Shown here piece after piece: positions 1-10,198 of a stretch of 64,000 nt of DNA (position 1 is the first letter of the stretch; each line of letters starts with the position of its first letter). The notes under the pieces are model-generated. The model was not told where the DNA came from, did no database searches, and saw only the letters and a program-made list of their open reading frames with translations. The stretch comes from an uncultured Candidatus Peregrinibacteria bacterium (GTDB lineage Bacteria; Patescibacteriota; Gracilibacteria; Peribacterales; Peribacteraceae), in the NCBI GenBank assembly GCA_903854335.1, contig CAINVY010000007.1, positions 1 through 64,000 of the forward strand, given 5' to 3'. The translations under genes were made by a program, and so were the position numbers.

Positions 1-29
1 AAGACGGCCCGTGCCAGGTAACTCCCTGG

Positions 30-1500
<1,471 letters not shown>

Positions 1501-2030
1501 GATTCCTAGTGATCAAAGATCACTGGTCTCCCTGTAGCGATGCAAAGCACCAGCTACAGGATTGACTCATTATTTGAAATCGCGAGTCGACGATTTTGTA
1601 CTCTAAGAAATAGTGGTTGGTCTGTGCTACTCCCGAAGGAGAGACAGACCGGGACTTTCTCTACTACACGATGCTGTGAAGGAGCTAGAAAAAACTTCTT
1701 CTCCCGCCACCTCCGAATTCTCTCGCCGGTCGGGTGAAGGAGCCTTGAAAGCGGGCTTTCCTTTCTTTTGTAACCTCAAGGAGAAGCGAGCCGAGTCATC
1801 TTACTCGCGTCTCGGGCACGGTCAAGCGCCTCTTTTGCATTTTCTCTCTCGGGGGTTCTCGTCACTTAAGAAAGGAGTGCGCCGTTGCTTCTGTCTTCGT
1901 CGAAAGACTCGCCGTATGCGGTTGCGCGCTTGCGGGGCGTGCCTTGACTTGACGCTTATTCGAACCGTAGGTAAAGTTCGCAAGCTTTTGATTCCCTACC
2001 GTCCATAGACGTTAGGTTTACCCACGAATC
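1501..2030. other. Non-coding region between 16S rRNA and rpsF: divergent leaders and promoters
   Basis: About 530 bases without a credible gene; small open frames here look like chance. It should hold the rRNA leader and promoter (minus strand) and the rpsF promoter (plus strand). A 7-bp stem with a 3-nt loop (AGTGATC aaa GATCACT, 1508-1524) lies just upstream of the 16S 5' end, where a processing stem or leader hairpin would sit. On the plus strand TTGACG (1949-1954), 17 bp, TAAAGT (1972-1977) is a possible rpsF promoter. I could not identify boxA or boxB antitermination elements with confidence. Confidence 0.5.
1798..1825 (-). promoter_or_regulatory. Candidate rRNA promoter
   Basis: On the minus strand, TTGACC (1820-1825) is followed after 16 bp by TAAGAT (1798-1803), pointing at the 16S gene with a leader of about 290 nt. 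This is the only reasonable sigma-70-like pair I found in the region. It is moderate in quality and unproven. Confidence 0.35.
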
Positions 2031-2588
2031 ATGCCTGAAATTTCTGCGACATCGGAAGACACGCGCATCTACGAGTGGTGCATCCTCTATCCCTACCTCC
2101 TCGGTCAGAAGGAGGAGCGAGAGTTCTTCAAGGAAGTCGAAGACCTCTTCTCGGAAGTCGGTGCGACGATGGTGGCCAAGGACCTCTGGGGCCGCCGCGG
2201 TCTCGCCTACCCCGTCAAAGGAGCCAAGGAAGGCTGCTTCGTCATCTACCACTTCGAGATGGATCCATCCAAGGTGCGCGAAGTCGATCTCGCTCTGCGC
2301 ATCATGAAGGGGGTGCTTCGCCACATGTTCCTCAAGCCCCCGAAGCACTATCAGATTCTGAAGTTCTCGGAGAAATACGAGCAGTGGCTCAAGGAGCGCG
2401 AGACGACGGAGGAAGTGAAGACGCGCGAGCAAGAGGAGAAAGTCCAAGAGCAGGTCGCGCGCAAGGCGAAGCGGCAGGCGAAGCTCGCCACCGAACGCAA
2501 GAAGGTGAAGGAGCCGGCCCTCGAAGCCGAAGACCTCACGCAGAAAATCGAAGAACTGATCTCCGATGATTCCCTTCACAACCTCTGA
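2031..2588 (+). CDS. rpsF: 30S ribosomal protein bS6 with long charged C-terminal tail
   Basis: bS6 binds 16S rRNA next to bS18 in the small-subunit platform. Residues 12-110 fit the bS6 fold, with the typical LRIMKGVLRHMFL segment near residue 88. The protein has 185 residues against about 95-135 in most bacteria. The extra 70 residues (about 115-185) are a Lys/Glu-rich, probably helical tail. The gene is directly followed by rpsR, the usual bS6-bS18 pairing (ssb, often in this operon, lies elsewhere at 38 kb). No Shine-Dalgarno precedes the ATG. Confidence 0.92.
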   Translation: MPEISATSEDTRIYEWCILYPYLLGQKEEREFFKEVEDLFSEVGATMVAKDLWGRRGLAYPVKGAKEGCFVIYHFEMDPSKVREVDLALRIMKGVLRHMFLKPPKHYQILKFSEKYEQWLKERETTEEVKTREQEEKVQEQVARKAKRQAKLATERKKVKEPALEAEDLTQKIEELISDDSLHNL

Positions 2589-2589
2589 T

Positions 2590-2850
2590 ATGGCCTCCCC
2601 GCACCATTCGCACCAAGGCAATAAGCAGCAACAGCGTCGCCCCGACCCGCGTCTCAAGACGTGCCCCTTCTGCGAGCACACGACGCGCTACATCGACTAC
2701 AAGGACTATCCGCGGATCAAGCCGTACCTCGATTACTTCGGCAATATCCGCAAGCGTTACTACACCGGTGTCTGTCTCCGTCATCAGAAGATGATCAAGC
2801 AGGCGATCGAGCGCGCGCGGTTCATGGCGATGGTGAGTTATAGGAAGTAA
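2590..2850 (+). CDS. rpsR: 30S ribosomal protein bS18 (zinc-ribbon type)
   Basis: bS18 is the binding partner of bS6 on the platform of the 30S subunit. This 86-residue protein keeps Cys25-x2-Cys28 and Cys62-x2-His65, the zinc-binding set of C+ type bS18, and the conserved YIDYKD and RYYTG..L..H segments. The start at 2590 falls two bases after the rpsF stop and gives the normal length. An in-frame ATG at 2566 would overlap rpsF and add eight residues, which seems less likely. It is co-transcribed with rpsF. Confidence 0.93.
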   Translation: MASPHHSHQGNKQQQRRPDPRLKTCPFCEHTTRYIDYKDYPRIKPYLDYFGNIRKRYYTGVCLRHQKMIKQAIERARFMAMVSYRK

Positions 2851-3014
2851 GGAGACGATGAGCTGCTGAGAGAAGGTGCAATTATTTTGCAGTTGTTGTT
2901 TTCATGTGTAGCCGGAGCCGCGCACCACGGGGTGGAATAGCTCCGAATGGTATAAATTGTAGAGAAAGAAATTTCTGAATCGGGATGGGCACCCGTTAGC
3001 ATTGGTGCGCGGAG

Positions 3015-3034
3015 CCTGCCTGCCGGCAGGCAGG
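3015..3034. repeat. 20-bp perfect palindrome CCTGCCTGCCGGCAGGCAGG
   Basis: A perfect inverted repeat in the rpsR-yebC spacer. Sixteen bases of it recur at 20738-20753 inside a broken tRNA-Leu copy, so it behaves as a dispersed element rather than a gene-specific operator. Similar CTGCCGGCAG palindromes are, to my knowledge, common in Patescibacteria genomes. Confidence 0.75.
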
Positions 3035-3045
3035 CGCTTTCTTTC

Positions 3046-3078
3046 TCTCTTTCTTTGTCGCCCTGACAAAGAAAGAGA
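3046..3078 (+). other. Strong hairpin upstream of yebC
   Basis: A 14-bp perfect stem (TCTCTTTCTTTGTC 3046-3059 against GACAAAGAAAGAGA 3065-3078) with a 5-nt loop, 19 bases before the yebC ATG. No U-run follows it, so a classical intrinsic terminator for rpsF-rpsR is not clear. It could instead protect an RNA end or act on yebC. Confidence 0.6.
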
Positions 3079-3097
3079 AATTCTGTATTCTTCACGT

Positions 3098-3841
3098 ATG
3101 TCAGGCCATTCGAAATGGGCAAACATCCGGGTCAAGAAAACCGCGCAGGACGCCAAGCGCGGAAAAGTATTCACGCGACACGCGCGTCTCGTGGAGATCG
3201 CAGCGCGATCCGGCGGCGGCGACCCGACGACCAATCCGGGGCTGCGCACCGCGATCGAGAACGCGAAGGAGGATTCCGTCCCGAATGCCAACATCGAGCG
3301 CGCCATCAAGAAGGGGACCGGCGAATTGAAGGGGGAACAGATGCGCGAAATCCTGTTTGAAGCCTACGGCCCCGCCAAGACGGCGTTCATCGTCGAGTGC
3401 CTCTCCGACAACCGCAACCGCACGATCGCCAACGTGAAGAACATCATCGTAAAGCACGGCGGCCACATGGCGGAGGGCGGAGCGGTCGCATGGCTCTTCG
3501 AGCGCAAGGGACTCGTGATGGCCGAGCTGCCGAAGCCCAATCCCGCGCAGGAGAAGATCGAGGAGCTGGAACTCGAGGTGATCGACTTCGGCGCCGAGGA
3601 TTTCGAAGCAGGCGAAGGCCTGCTCCGCGTTGTCACGGCGATGGGCAACTGGACGCAGGTGCGTGACTTCCTCAAGAAGAACGGTTGCACGATCCTGAGC
3701 GCAGGCCTCTCCTATCTCCCGAAGCAGAAAGTGACGATCACCGATGAGGCAACGACGAAGAAGGTGGAGGACTTCATCGAGAAGATCGAAGAGGACGACG
3801 ATGTGTCCGAGGTGCACACAAACGCAGAGTTGCAGGGGTGA
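3098..3841 (+). CDS. YebC/PmpR family protein (TACO1-like)
   Basis: The 247-residue product opens with MSGHSKWANIRVKK, the N-terminal signature of the YebC family, and has the usual family length. It shows the conserved NAKEDSVPNANIERAIKKG and Y.P.....VEC...N segments. Family members act as DNA-binding regulators or, in YebC/TACO1 work, as ribosome-associated factors that help difficult peptide sequences; which applies here is unknown. An in-frame upstream ATG at 3002 would include the palindrome and hairpin, so 3098 is preferred. It ends 6 bp from the convergent PBP gene. Confidence 0.93.
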   Translation: MSGHSKWANIRVKKTAQDAKRGKVFTRHARLVEIAARSGGGDPTTNPGLRTAIENAKEDSVPNANIERAIKKGTGELKGEQMREILFEAYGPAKTAFIVECLSDNRNRTIANVKNIIVKHGGHMAEGGAVAWLFERKGLVMAELPKPNPAQEKIEELELEVIDFGAEDFEAGEGLLRVVTAMGNWTQVRDFLKKNGCTILSAGLSYLPKQKVTITDEATTKKVEDFIEKIEEDDDVSEVHTNAELQG

Positions 3842-3847
3842 AGCGTC

Positions 3848-6800
3848 TTATTGACCGCCTCCGAAATTAATCGGCACGCCGATATTATCGGCAGGCACTT
3901 GGGCCTGCGGCGCCGGAACTGCTCCCCCTCCGACCGTTACGGAGACTTCATCGACATTGGTTTTGCCGTTCTCGTCGGTCACCACTGCGCGAATCTGATG
4001 GCTCCCCGATGCCAAGCTGGCCGGAAGCGTGTAAATGAGGCGGTAAGGCTCCTTCATGGCGCGTGAGAGAAGTGTCGCATCAACATAGAATTCCACGTAC
4101 TTCACGCCGGAAGGAGAAGAAGCCATGACGCTCATCGTTAATGGACTCCCGGGTGTGATGCTCTGCCCGTCTTGCGGAGCGGTGAGACGAACGGTCGGGA
4201 GGTTCGTGTCTTTCGAGAAGTGGAACGTCACCGTATCCGTCGCCGTGTTGAAATACTTATCCGTGAGAATCACCTGGAGCGTGTGTACTGCGGCTTCATC
4301 CACCGATTTCGGCATATGAAGGGACGTCTTGAAGGGCGGCCGCGTCATCTGCGCGACGGGTTTGCCGTCGATGAGGAACGTCATGCCGCTCGCGGTCGAG
4401 CCGACCGAGTAGGTGATCTGCGGCTCGAAGTTCGGGTACGTCGCACTGCCGCCGTTTGCCGGCACGAGGATGTGCACCTGCGGCTTAATCAGCCTCCCCG
4501 GCGTCGTCGAGATATCGCACTGCTGCGTGGGAATAAGCGGAAGGGGAAGCGTCGCTGTTCCGGTTCCCGTCACCGCATTCCTCGCCCAATCCTGCACTCC
4601 CTGCTCCCACTGCGGCCACCGATCGGAGAGGACGCTGTGCGGTACGAAGAAGCCGCGTTTCTCCTGGGCCTCGACCGGACAACTCGCCGACGCGAGCAAG
4701 CCCGTCACTTTGTCCACGAGGACCGAGACGCAAGCGGGATCGGATTGCGTGGGGGCGTTCTCCGACAGGAAGACATCCGCCCTGCGCTCATTCACCGGCG
4801 TGCACTCGGAGGGGAGCTGCCCCGAGAGGAGCGAGATCTGCGGCTGGACGATGCCCGATGGCACGGGGAACGACGTCGCGAGCGGCTGCTTCTCCTTCTG
4901 TAGAGCCGCGAGCGCATGCGTCATGAAATCCTTCCAGATCGGCGCGGCGACATTCAGCCCGTCAGCCTTGTCCGAGAGCGCGGCGCTGTTCGCATTGCCC
5001 ACCCAGACTCCGGCGACGAGATCCGGCGTATAGCCGATCGTCCAGAGGTTATCGGGCTTGCGATTGTTGCAGACATTCGTGTCGGTGTTCCGATCGAGAC
5101 ACTTGTCGCTCGTACCGGTCTTCGCTGCCGCCTGGAACCCGGGAAGTGAGAGCATGTTCTGCCAATACGGAGTCGGACGAACGGATGCGTCACTCAGAAT
5201 CGACGTCATCTCATAGGCGATGCGCGGATCGAGCACCTGCTGCCCGGGATCGTCAACGGAAGGCAGATCCAGCGGAACGATCGATCCGTGCTTGTCGCGC
5301 ACATCGAGGATGCTCGTCGTGGATTTCTCGATACCCGCGTCCGCGAACGTGCTGTACCCGTTCACCATTTCCAGGAGCGGTGTCTCCCCCGCGCCGATCG
5401 CGAGCGGCCATCCGTAATCAAACGGCTTGGTCTTCGCATATTGCTCTTTCATGAGCTGCGGCGTCGGCGCTCCCATCTTGGTCGCAAGATCCAATACCGG
5501 CTCTTCCCCCCCCGCCATGAAGAATCCTTTGATCGCCGGAATATTGCGCGATGCCCCGATGGCCTGCCGGATATTCATGAGTCCCCAGAACTTCCCGTCA
5601 AAATCCTGCGGCGTGTCGGTCCCGATCTTCGTCGCGACATCGTAGACAACCGTCGCGGGGCCGTACCCCTTCTCGAACGCCGCCGCGTAGACGAAAGGCT
5701 TGAAGCTCGATCCCGGTTGCCGCGGCGTCTGCGCCATATCGATGCGCGCCTCGTTCCCACTTCCTGTGTAACTGGTATTCCCGACGTACGCGAGGATCTG
5801 CTTGGTCTTGGGATCGAGCGCGACGAGCGCGATGTTCTTCGCGCCGTAGAGACGGAGGTAATCGTCCTTATGCAACGTGACCGCGGCTTCGGCCGCCTGC
5901 TGCAGATTCCAATCGAGGGTCGTCTTGATCGTCAGCCCGCCCTGCTCCAACAATCCCTTGTCGGAATTCTTTTCAAAGAACGCTTGAATCTGATCCTTCA
6001 CCCAGAGGACGAAGTACGGGGCGCGGATATTTTCCCGAAGCGGCTTGAAGGTCATGGTCTTCAGGTCGCCTGTCGCCTGCTGGAGATCCGCAGCCTTAAT
6101 AAATCCCTGCTCCTCCATATTTTTGAGCACCTGATCCGATCTCCCACCGACGTAGACGGCATTGGAGCCGCTGCCGAACGTCGCGCCGAGGAGCCCGATG
6201 GTCACATCGCTGTCGCGAAGTTCCGTCGCGTTTTTCACCTGACCCTGCCGGATGCGCTTGAGCGCGCTCGCCGACACGGTGGTGTGCACGTGTGAGCCGT
6301 ACGGCGTGAAGTACGTGGGCCGCTGCGGGATTGAGGCGAGGACGGCGGACTGCGCGAGTGTGAGATCAGCGGCTTTGACGCCGAAGTACTGATGACTCGC
6401 CTGTTCCACGCCATAGGCATTCTGTCCGTAGGGAATCCAGTTCAGATACATTTCCAGAAGCTTGTTCTTGTCGTAGGTACGCTCAAGCTCGCACGAGAGC
6501 ATGATCTCCTTGAGCTTTCTCGTGACGGTTCGCTCGCGGGAGAGGAGCGCATTGCGCGCGAGTTGCTGGGTGAGGGTTGAGGCGCCGCCGGTCACATCCG
6601 ATCCAATGAAGCGTGCGAAGACGGCGCGGAAGATCGAGCGCACCTCAATGCATCCGTGGCTGAAGAATCGCTGGTCTTCGATGGCGACCGTTGCGTTCTT
6701 GATGGAATCCGCGATCTGATTTCCCGGCACGTACGTGCGATCCTGCTCGCCGAAGAGACGATAGAGTTCGATACCGTTGCGATCCGTGACCACCGTACTC

Positions 6801-7117
6801 TGCGACGCGAAGAGCGTCGTCGGGTCGCTGATGTTGGGGAGCGTGATCCAGAGGAAACCTACATAAAGGATGCACAACACCACGGCCACTCCCGCCGAGC
6901 GAACGAGAAACTTCTTCCATCCCAGTCTGCGCTTCTGCGAGACGACCCACCGGCCGGATTGCCCGATGCCATGCACGACTGCCCTGACGAACGTACGCGC
7001 GCCTTCACGCGACCGAGGTCTGCGGCGACGCGGAATTTTCCCGCCGCCCCATGAACGAAGCTCCGGGGGTTCGTTCCCGGACATCGATCGACTGCGAAAA
7101 CCTTCTGCGGGTGTCAT
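3848..7117 (-). CDS. Class A penicillin-binding protein (PBP1A-like) with C-terminal Ig-like region
   Basis: Bifunctional peptidoglycan glycosyltransferase/transpeptidase. From the chosen start the protein has about 1089 residues: a basic cytoplasmic tail, a membrane segment near 71-93, a GT51 domain with catalytic Glu in IEDQRFFSHG and the GGASTLTQQLARN motif, then a transpeptidase with SSFK, SRN and KTGTS active-site motifs. The last 250 residues contain Ig-like stretches (VRLTAPQDGQSI, VKYVEFYVD), absent from standard PBP1A. The frame is open to 7540, but that extension overlaps a divergent gene and is Arg-rich shadow sequence. TACACT lies 12 nt before the ATG at 7117; ATG 7084 is an alternative. 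Confidence 0.93.
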   Translation of the reverse strand: MTPAEGFRSRSMSGNEPPELRSWGGGKIPRRRRPRSREGARTFVRAVVHGIGQSGRWVVSQKRRLGWKKFLVRSAGVAVVLCILYVGFLWITLPNISDPTTLFASQSTVVTDRNGIELYRLFGEQDRTYVPGNQIADSIKNATVAIEDQRFFSHGCIEVRSIFRAVFARFIGSDVTGGASTLTQQLARNALLSRERTVTRKLKEIMLSCELERTYDKNKLLEMYLNWIPYGQNAYGVEQASHQYFGVKAADLTLAQSAVLASIPQRPTYFTPYGSHVHTTVSASALKRIRQGQVKNATELRDSDVTIGLLGATFGSGSNAVYVGGRSDQVLKNMEEQGFIKAADLQQATGDLKTMTFKPLRENIRAPYFVLWVKDQIQAFFEKNSDKGLLEQGGLTIKTTLDWNLQQAAEAAVTLHKDDYLRLYGAKNIALVALDPKTKQILAYVGNTSYTGSGNEARIDMAQTPRQPGSSFKPFVYAAAFEKGYGPATVVYDVATKIGTDTPQDFDGKFWGLMNIRQAIGASRNIPAIKGFFMAGGEEPVLDLATKMGAPTPQLMKEQYAKTKPFDYGWPLAIGAGETPLLEMVNGYSTFADAGIEKSTTSILDVRDKHGSIVPLDLPSVDDPGQQVLDPRIAYEMTSILSDASVRPTPYWQNMLSLPGFQAAAKTGTSDKCLDRNTDTNVCNNRKPDNLWTIGYTPDLVAGVWVGNANSAALSDKADGLNVAAPIWKDFMTHALAALQKEKQPLATSFPVPSGIVQPQISLLSGQLPSECTPVNERRADVFLSENAPTQSDPACVSVLVDKVTGLLASASCPVEAQEKRGFFVPHSVLSDRWPQWEQGVQDWARNAVTGTGTATLPLPLIPTQQCDISTTPGRLIKPQVHILVPANGGSATYPNFEPQITYSVGSTASGMTFLIDGKPVAQMTRPPFKTSLHMPKSVDEAAVHTLQVILTDKYFNTATDTVTFHFSKDTNLPTVRLTAPQDGQSITPGSPLTMSVMASSPSGVKYVEFYVDATLLSRAMKEPYRLIYTLPASLASGSHQIRAVVTDENGKTNVDEVSVTVGGGAVPAPQAQVPADNIGVPINFGGGQ

Positions 7118-7224
7118 ACGCGGATATGGAGTGTAAGCGCGCCTCGCGCTCTCGGCAACCTCATCCCCCCGAGGTTTCCCGCACGAGAATGCGGCGTTTG
7201 TCGCTAGCGCAAGAGAGAGTTTAC

Positions 7225-7233
7225 TGCTATAAT
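7225..7233 (+). promoter_or_regulatory. Extended -10 promoter (TGC TATAAT)
   Basis: TG-C-TATAAT with the consensus hexamer at 7228-7233 and no good -35, as expected for an extended -10 promoter. It predicts a transcript start near 7240 and a leader of roughly 20 nt before the ATG at 7259. Confidence 0.7.
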
Positions 7234-7258
7234 GGTGAGAAAAATTCCCACAAACTCC

Positions 7259-8464
7259 ATGCGTCGCACAGCACTCTCCATCGCCACAATCCTGCTTCTC
7301 TGTTGGCCTCTCGGCGCTCTCGCCGCACCGCCCGCGTCCGTCACGGGCGTCGCTGCGACCTTCGTCAACGGCATCGTGCTCGTGACGTGGAACACTCCGC
7401 TCAACAACTCGGACATCGCGAAGTACCGCGTCTACTACAGTCATCAATCCATCCTGGGAAACGGCGGCACCTACGATGACTTCGCCACGACGACCTCGAC
7501 CGCTCCATCCTTCAGTCTTTCGTATACGGGAACGGCGCATCGTCTCTACGTAAGCGTCGTAGCCGTTTCAAGCACGGGCGAGGAGAGCACGACATTCGGC
7601 AGTGAAGCGTTCGTGGACATTTCCTCGGGACCGGCCTCTGCGTCGTCTGCTTCGCAGAACTCAATGCTTCGCCTCCTCGCAGCCAAGTCACTCTCTCCCA
7701 GTTCTCTGGAACTCGATTTCACGGAACCCGTTTCCTTGCTCAGACAAGATCCGTTCTCCTGCTTCACTATTGTCGACGAGGCAGGGCATTCCCTCGCTGT
7801 CCTCGGCATGCACGTATCCGGCTCCTCCGTCATCGTGACCACCCCATCGCAGAAAGTGGGAGAGCAGTACACGGTCACCGTGAGCAATATCTGGGCCGTC
7901 TCCTCGAATGAAGTGATCAAGCCCACCAACGCTACAGCCATCGTATCGAGCGGAAACGAGACAGCTCCGTCTCCCGCCCCGACATCATCGCCTTCCTCCA
8001 CTTCCGCTCCCATTCACACTCCTTCCACAAGCGCGACGGACGTCACACATCTCTCCCTAAAAAGTGCGCAGGGAGATGACGGACTCTACACGATTACCGT
8101 GTCCTTCGATGTCCCGGGCGACGCATCTCCCGACACGTTCGACATCTCCCAAACGACAGACGGCGGCCTCACCTACAGTGATCCGCAATCCATCGCAGGC
8201 TCAACGCGACAGTTGCGCATCAACAATGTCCCCCCGGGAACATTCGGCATTCTGATCCGAAGCCGCCCTGCGGATGGCGAAGAGACGAGCGGGACCGTCG
8301 GCTCCATCGATCTCGCCGTCGCGGCAAATCAGCGTCTCCTTCCCTCCGAGCATAACCACCACGGACTCACGCAAAGCGGTGCCGGGTTTATGTTCGTCCT
8401 CTGCCTGACGGGCGCGTTCATGGGATGGCTGCGGCTGCGCAAGAAGCCTCTCGTCGTCGCCTGA
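7259..8464 (+). CDS. Secreted fibronectin type III domain protein with C-terminal membrane anchor
   Basis: The 401-residue protein starts with a clear signal peptide (RRTALSIATILLLCWPLGALAAPP). An FN3-like region follows (about 30-125, with the VTWNTP, YRVYYS and VVAVSSTGEES pattern), then a beta-rich middle, a Pro/Ser/Thr linker (about 240-265), a second beta-sandwich-like region and a C-terminal hydrophobic segment capped by RLRKK. This is the layout of a cell-surface, membrane-anchored protein. The ATG at 7259 is preferred over 7232, which lies inside the -10 element. Function is unknown; adhesion or envelope roles are inference. Confidence 0.8.
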   Translation: MRRTALSIATILLLCWPLGALAAPPASVTGVAATFVNGIVLVTWNTPLNNSDIAKYRVYYSHQSILGNGGTYDDFATTTSTAPSFSLSYTGTAHRLYVSVVAVSSTGEESTTFGSEAFVDISSGPASASSASQNSMLRLLAAKSLSPSSLELDFTEPVSLLRQDPFSCFTIVDEAGHSLAVLGMHVSGSSVIVTTPSQKVGEQYTVTVSNIWAVSSNEVIKPTNATAIVSSGNETAPSPAPTSSPSSTSAPIHTPSTSATDVTHLSLKSAQGDDGLYTITVSFDVPGDASPDTFDISQTTDGGLTYSDPQSIAGSTRQLRINNVPPGTFGILIRSRPADGEETSGTVGSIDLAVAANQRLLPSEHNHHGLTQSGAGFMFVLCLTGAFMGWLRLRKKPLVVA

Positions 8465-8545
8465 GGACGCGTTGAGACATCGGACAGTTGGGCGTACACT
8501 TCCTTTCCGCGTGCCAAAGCCCCGCATGCGGCCTCCGCTCTTCGC

Positions 8546-9859
8546 ATGAAGACCCTCCTCCTCGTCGCCGGCCGCTCGAAGCGATTCTGGCCTCTGGCGG
8601 AAAAAAATCTCTGGTCGGTTGCCGGCAAGACGCTCCTACAGCATCAGCTGGATCGCCTCGCGGCGGCGGGTTGTCGCGATGTCACAGTCGTATCCGGAAA
8701 ACATAATTTGGACATGATTCACGCGCTGTTCCCCTCTCTCCCCCTCGTGGAGCAGGAAGATTTGGAACAGGGGATGCAGGGCGCGCTCCTTTCGGCATTG
8801 CCCTCGCTCGGCAATGAACCGATTCTGATCGTGAGCGGCAACGACATCATCGAGCCGAAGGCATACGAGACGCTCATCGCTGCTGCAACGCACGGGGACG
8901 GAGCGATCCTCGCGAAGAATGTTTCGCGCTACTTCCCCGGCGGCTACCTGACGGTCGAAGGTGACCGCATCGTTTCCATCGTGGAGAAGCCGGGCGAAGG
9001 GAAGGAGCCGAGCAGCCTCGTCACCATCGTCGCTCACGTGCACAACGAACCGGCTTCGCTCCTTGAAGAGCTCCGCCGCACCGCCTCCGATCATGATGAC
9101 GGTTACGAGCGGGCACTGGCCACGCTCTTCGAAACGAAAACCTATCGCCCTGTCTCCTACGATGGCTTCTGGCAAGCCGTGAAATACCCCTGGCACCTCC
9201 TGGAATTGCTCCCTTTCCTGCTGGAGGAAGCGACGAAAACGCCACGCATCTCGCCCTCCGCCGTCATCCATCCCACGGCCGTCGTCGAGGGAAATGTGGT
9301 CATCGAAGACGGCGTGAAACTCCTCCCACACGCCTCGGTGCGGGGACCCTGCTACATCGGGAAGAACACGATCGTCGGCAACGGCGCGCTCGTCCGCGCT
9401 TCCAGCATCGGAGAAAATTGTGTCGTCGGGTTTCAGACGGAAGTGAAGGGCAGCATCCTCGCAAACGATGTGTGGACGCACATGACCTACCTCGGCGACA
9501 GCGTCATCGCGAAGAATGTTTCCTTTGGAGCCGGGACCGTCACCGGAAATTTCCGTCTGGATGAAGGAGAGATTCGCTCCGCTCTTGGCGATACGATGGT
9601 GGGGACCGGCCTCACGAAGCTCGGCGCCATCATCGGGGAGCACTGCCGTGTCGGCATCCATGTCGGCATCAACCCGGGTGTGAAAATCGGTGGAGGGAGT
9701 TTCGTTGCCGGCGGTTCGTACATCGCCGAGGACATTCCCGAGAGAAGTTTTGTTTCTTCGAAGGATGGAAAAACCATCGTGCGCGAGAACAAGCTCGACG
9801 TCTCTCATCTGGGCGATCGAAGCACCTACCGTGCGATCGTTGAGAGGAAAACTCCTTAA
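8546..9859 (+). CDS. Sugar-nucleotide nucleotidyltransferase with left-handed beta-helix (GlmU-like)
   Basis: N-terminal nucleotidyltransferase half (1-225): a LLVAGRSKRFWPL loop in place of the canonical GxGxRxxPLT, then IVSGNDII and IVEKPGEGKEPS. The C-terminal half (about 240-415) is a run of hexapeptide repeats (HPTAVVEGNVVIEDG, YIGKNTIVGNGALV, IIGEHCRVG) forming a left-handed beta helix. This matches GlmU or other NDP-sugar synthases; the altered first loop leaves the substrate uncertain. In this genome it may supply UDP-GlcNAc for the Mur enzymes encoded further on. TACACT at about 8492 is a possible -10 with a longer leader. It sits beside the candidate origin. Confidence 0.82.
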   Translation: MKTLLLVAGRSKRFWPLAEKNLWSVAGKTLLQHQLDRLAAAGCRDVTVVSGKHNLDMIHALFPSLPLVEQEDLEQGMQGALLSALPSLGNEPILIVSGNDIIEPKAYETLIAAATHGDGAILAKNVSRYFPGGYLTVEGDRIVSIVEKPGEGKEPSSLVTIVAHVHNEPASLLEELRRTASDHDDGYERALATLFETKTYRPVSYDGFWQAVKYPWHLLELLPFLLEEATKTPRISPSAVIHPTAVVEGNVVIEDGVKLLPHASVRGPCYIGKNTIVGNGALVRASSIGENCVVGFQTEVKGSILANDVWTHMTYLGDSVIAKNVSFGAGTVTGNFRLDEGEIRSALGDTMVGTGLTKLGAIIGEHCRVGIHVGINPGVKIGGGSFVAGGSYIAEDIPERSFVSSKDGKTIVRENKLDVSHLGDRSTYRAIVERKTP

Positions 9860-10198
9860 TCTGCATACAAAAGTTATCCACACTCGATGTGGATAAGTCG
9901 GAAAGAGGAAAGACAGAAGTCCGAGGGGGTTCTCCACAGGGAGTTTTTGTTTTTGTCTCTGTGAAGCCAAAATCATACTTTTTGGCCTTTGGGACCTTTC
10001 CTCCCCATTTCTCCACCTGTTTTCCACATCCTTCCCACAGCCTTCCAAATCGAAAAATGGAGATCCTGGCTTTCCATCAAACGATTTCCGACCTTTTCCA
10101 GGGCTTTTCCACGGATCAGAAAGGAAATATTTCCTTTTGAGAAGATGGTATGATGATGACGAATTAAGTATATTCATTATTTATTCTCTTCAAGAGAC
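9860..10198. other. oriC: Candidate chromosomal origin (DnaA-box cluster upstream of dnaN)
   Basis: A 339-bp gene-free stretch with a perfect DnaA box TTATCCACA at 9874-9882 and an inverted perfect box TGTGGATAA at 9888-9896. One-mismatch boxes lie at 9930-9938 (TTCTCCACA) and 10020-10028 (TTTTCCACA), and a weaker one at 10105-10113. The last 60 bases before dnaN are A/T-rich (about 10150-10195), as a DNA-unwinding element would be. Location next to dnaN is typical of bacterial origins, though dnaA itself is not in this window. Confidence 0.7.

Noticed and set aside
7118-7540. N-terminal extension of the PBP1A frame to 7540 (about 141 residues)
   Set aside because: It is Arg/Gly-rich shadow sequence overlapping the divergent FN3 gene and its promoter; the family N-terminus begins at 7117 or 7084.
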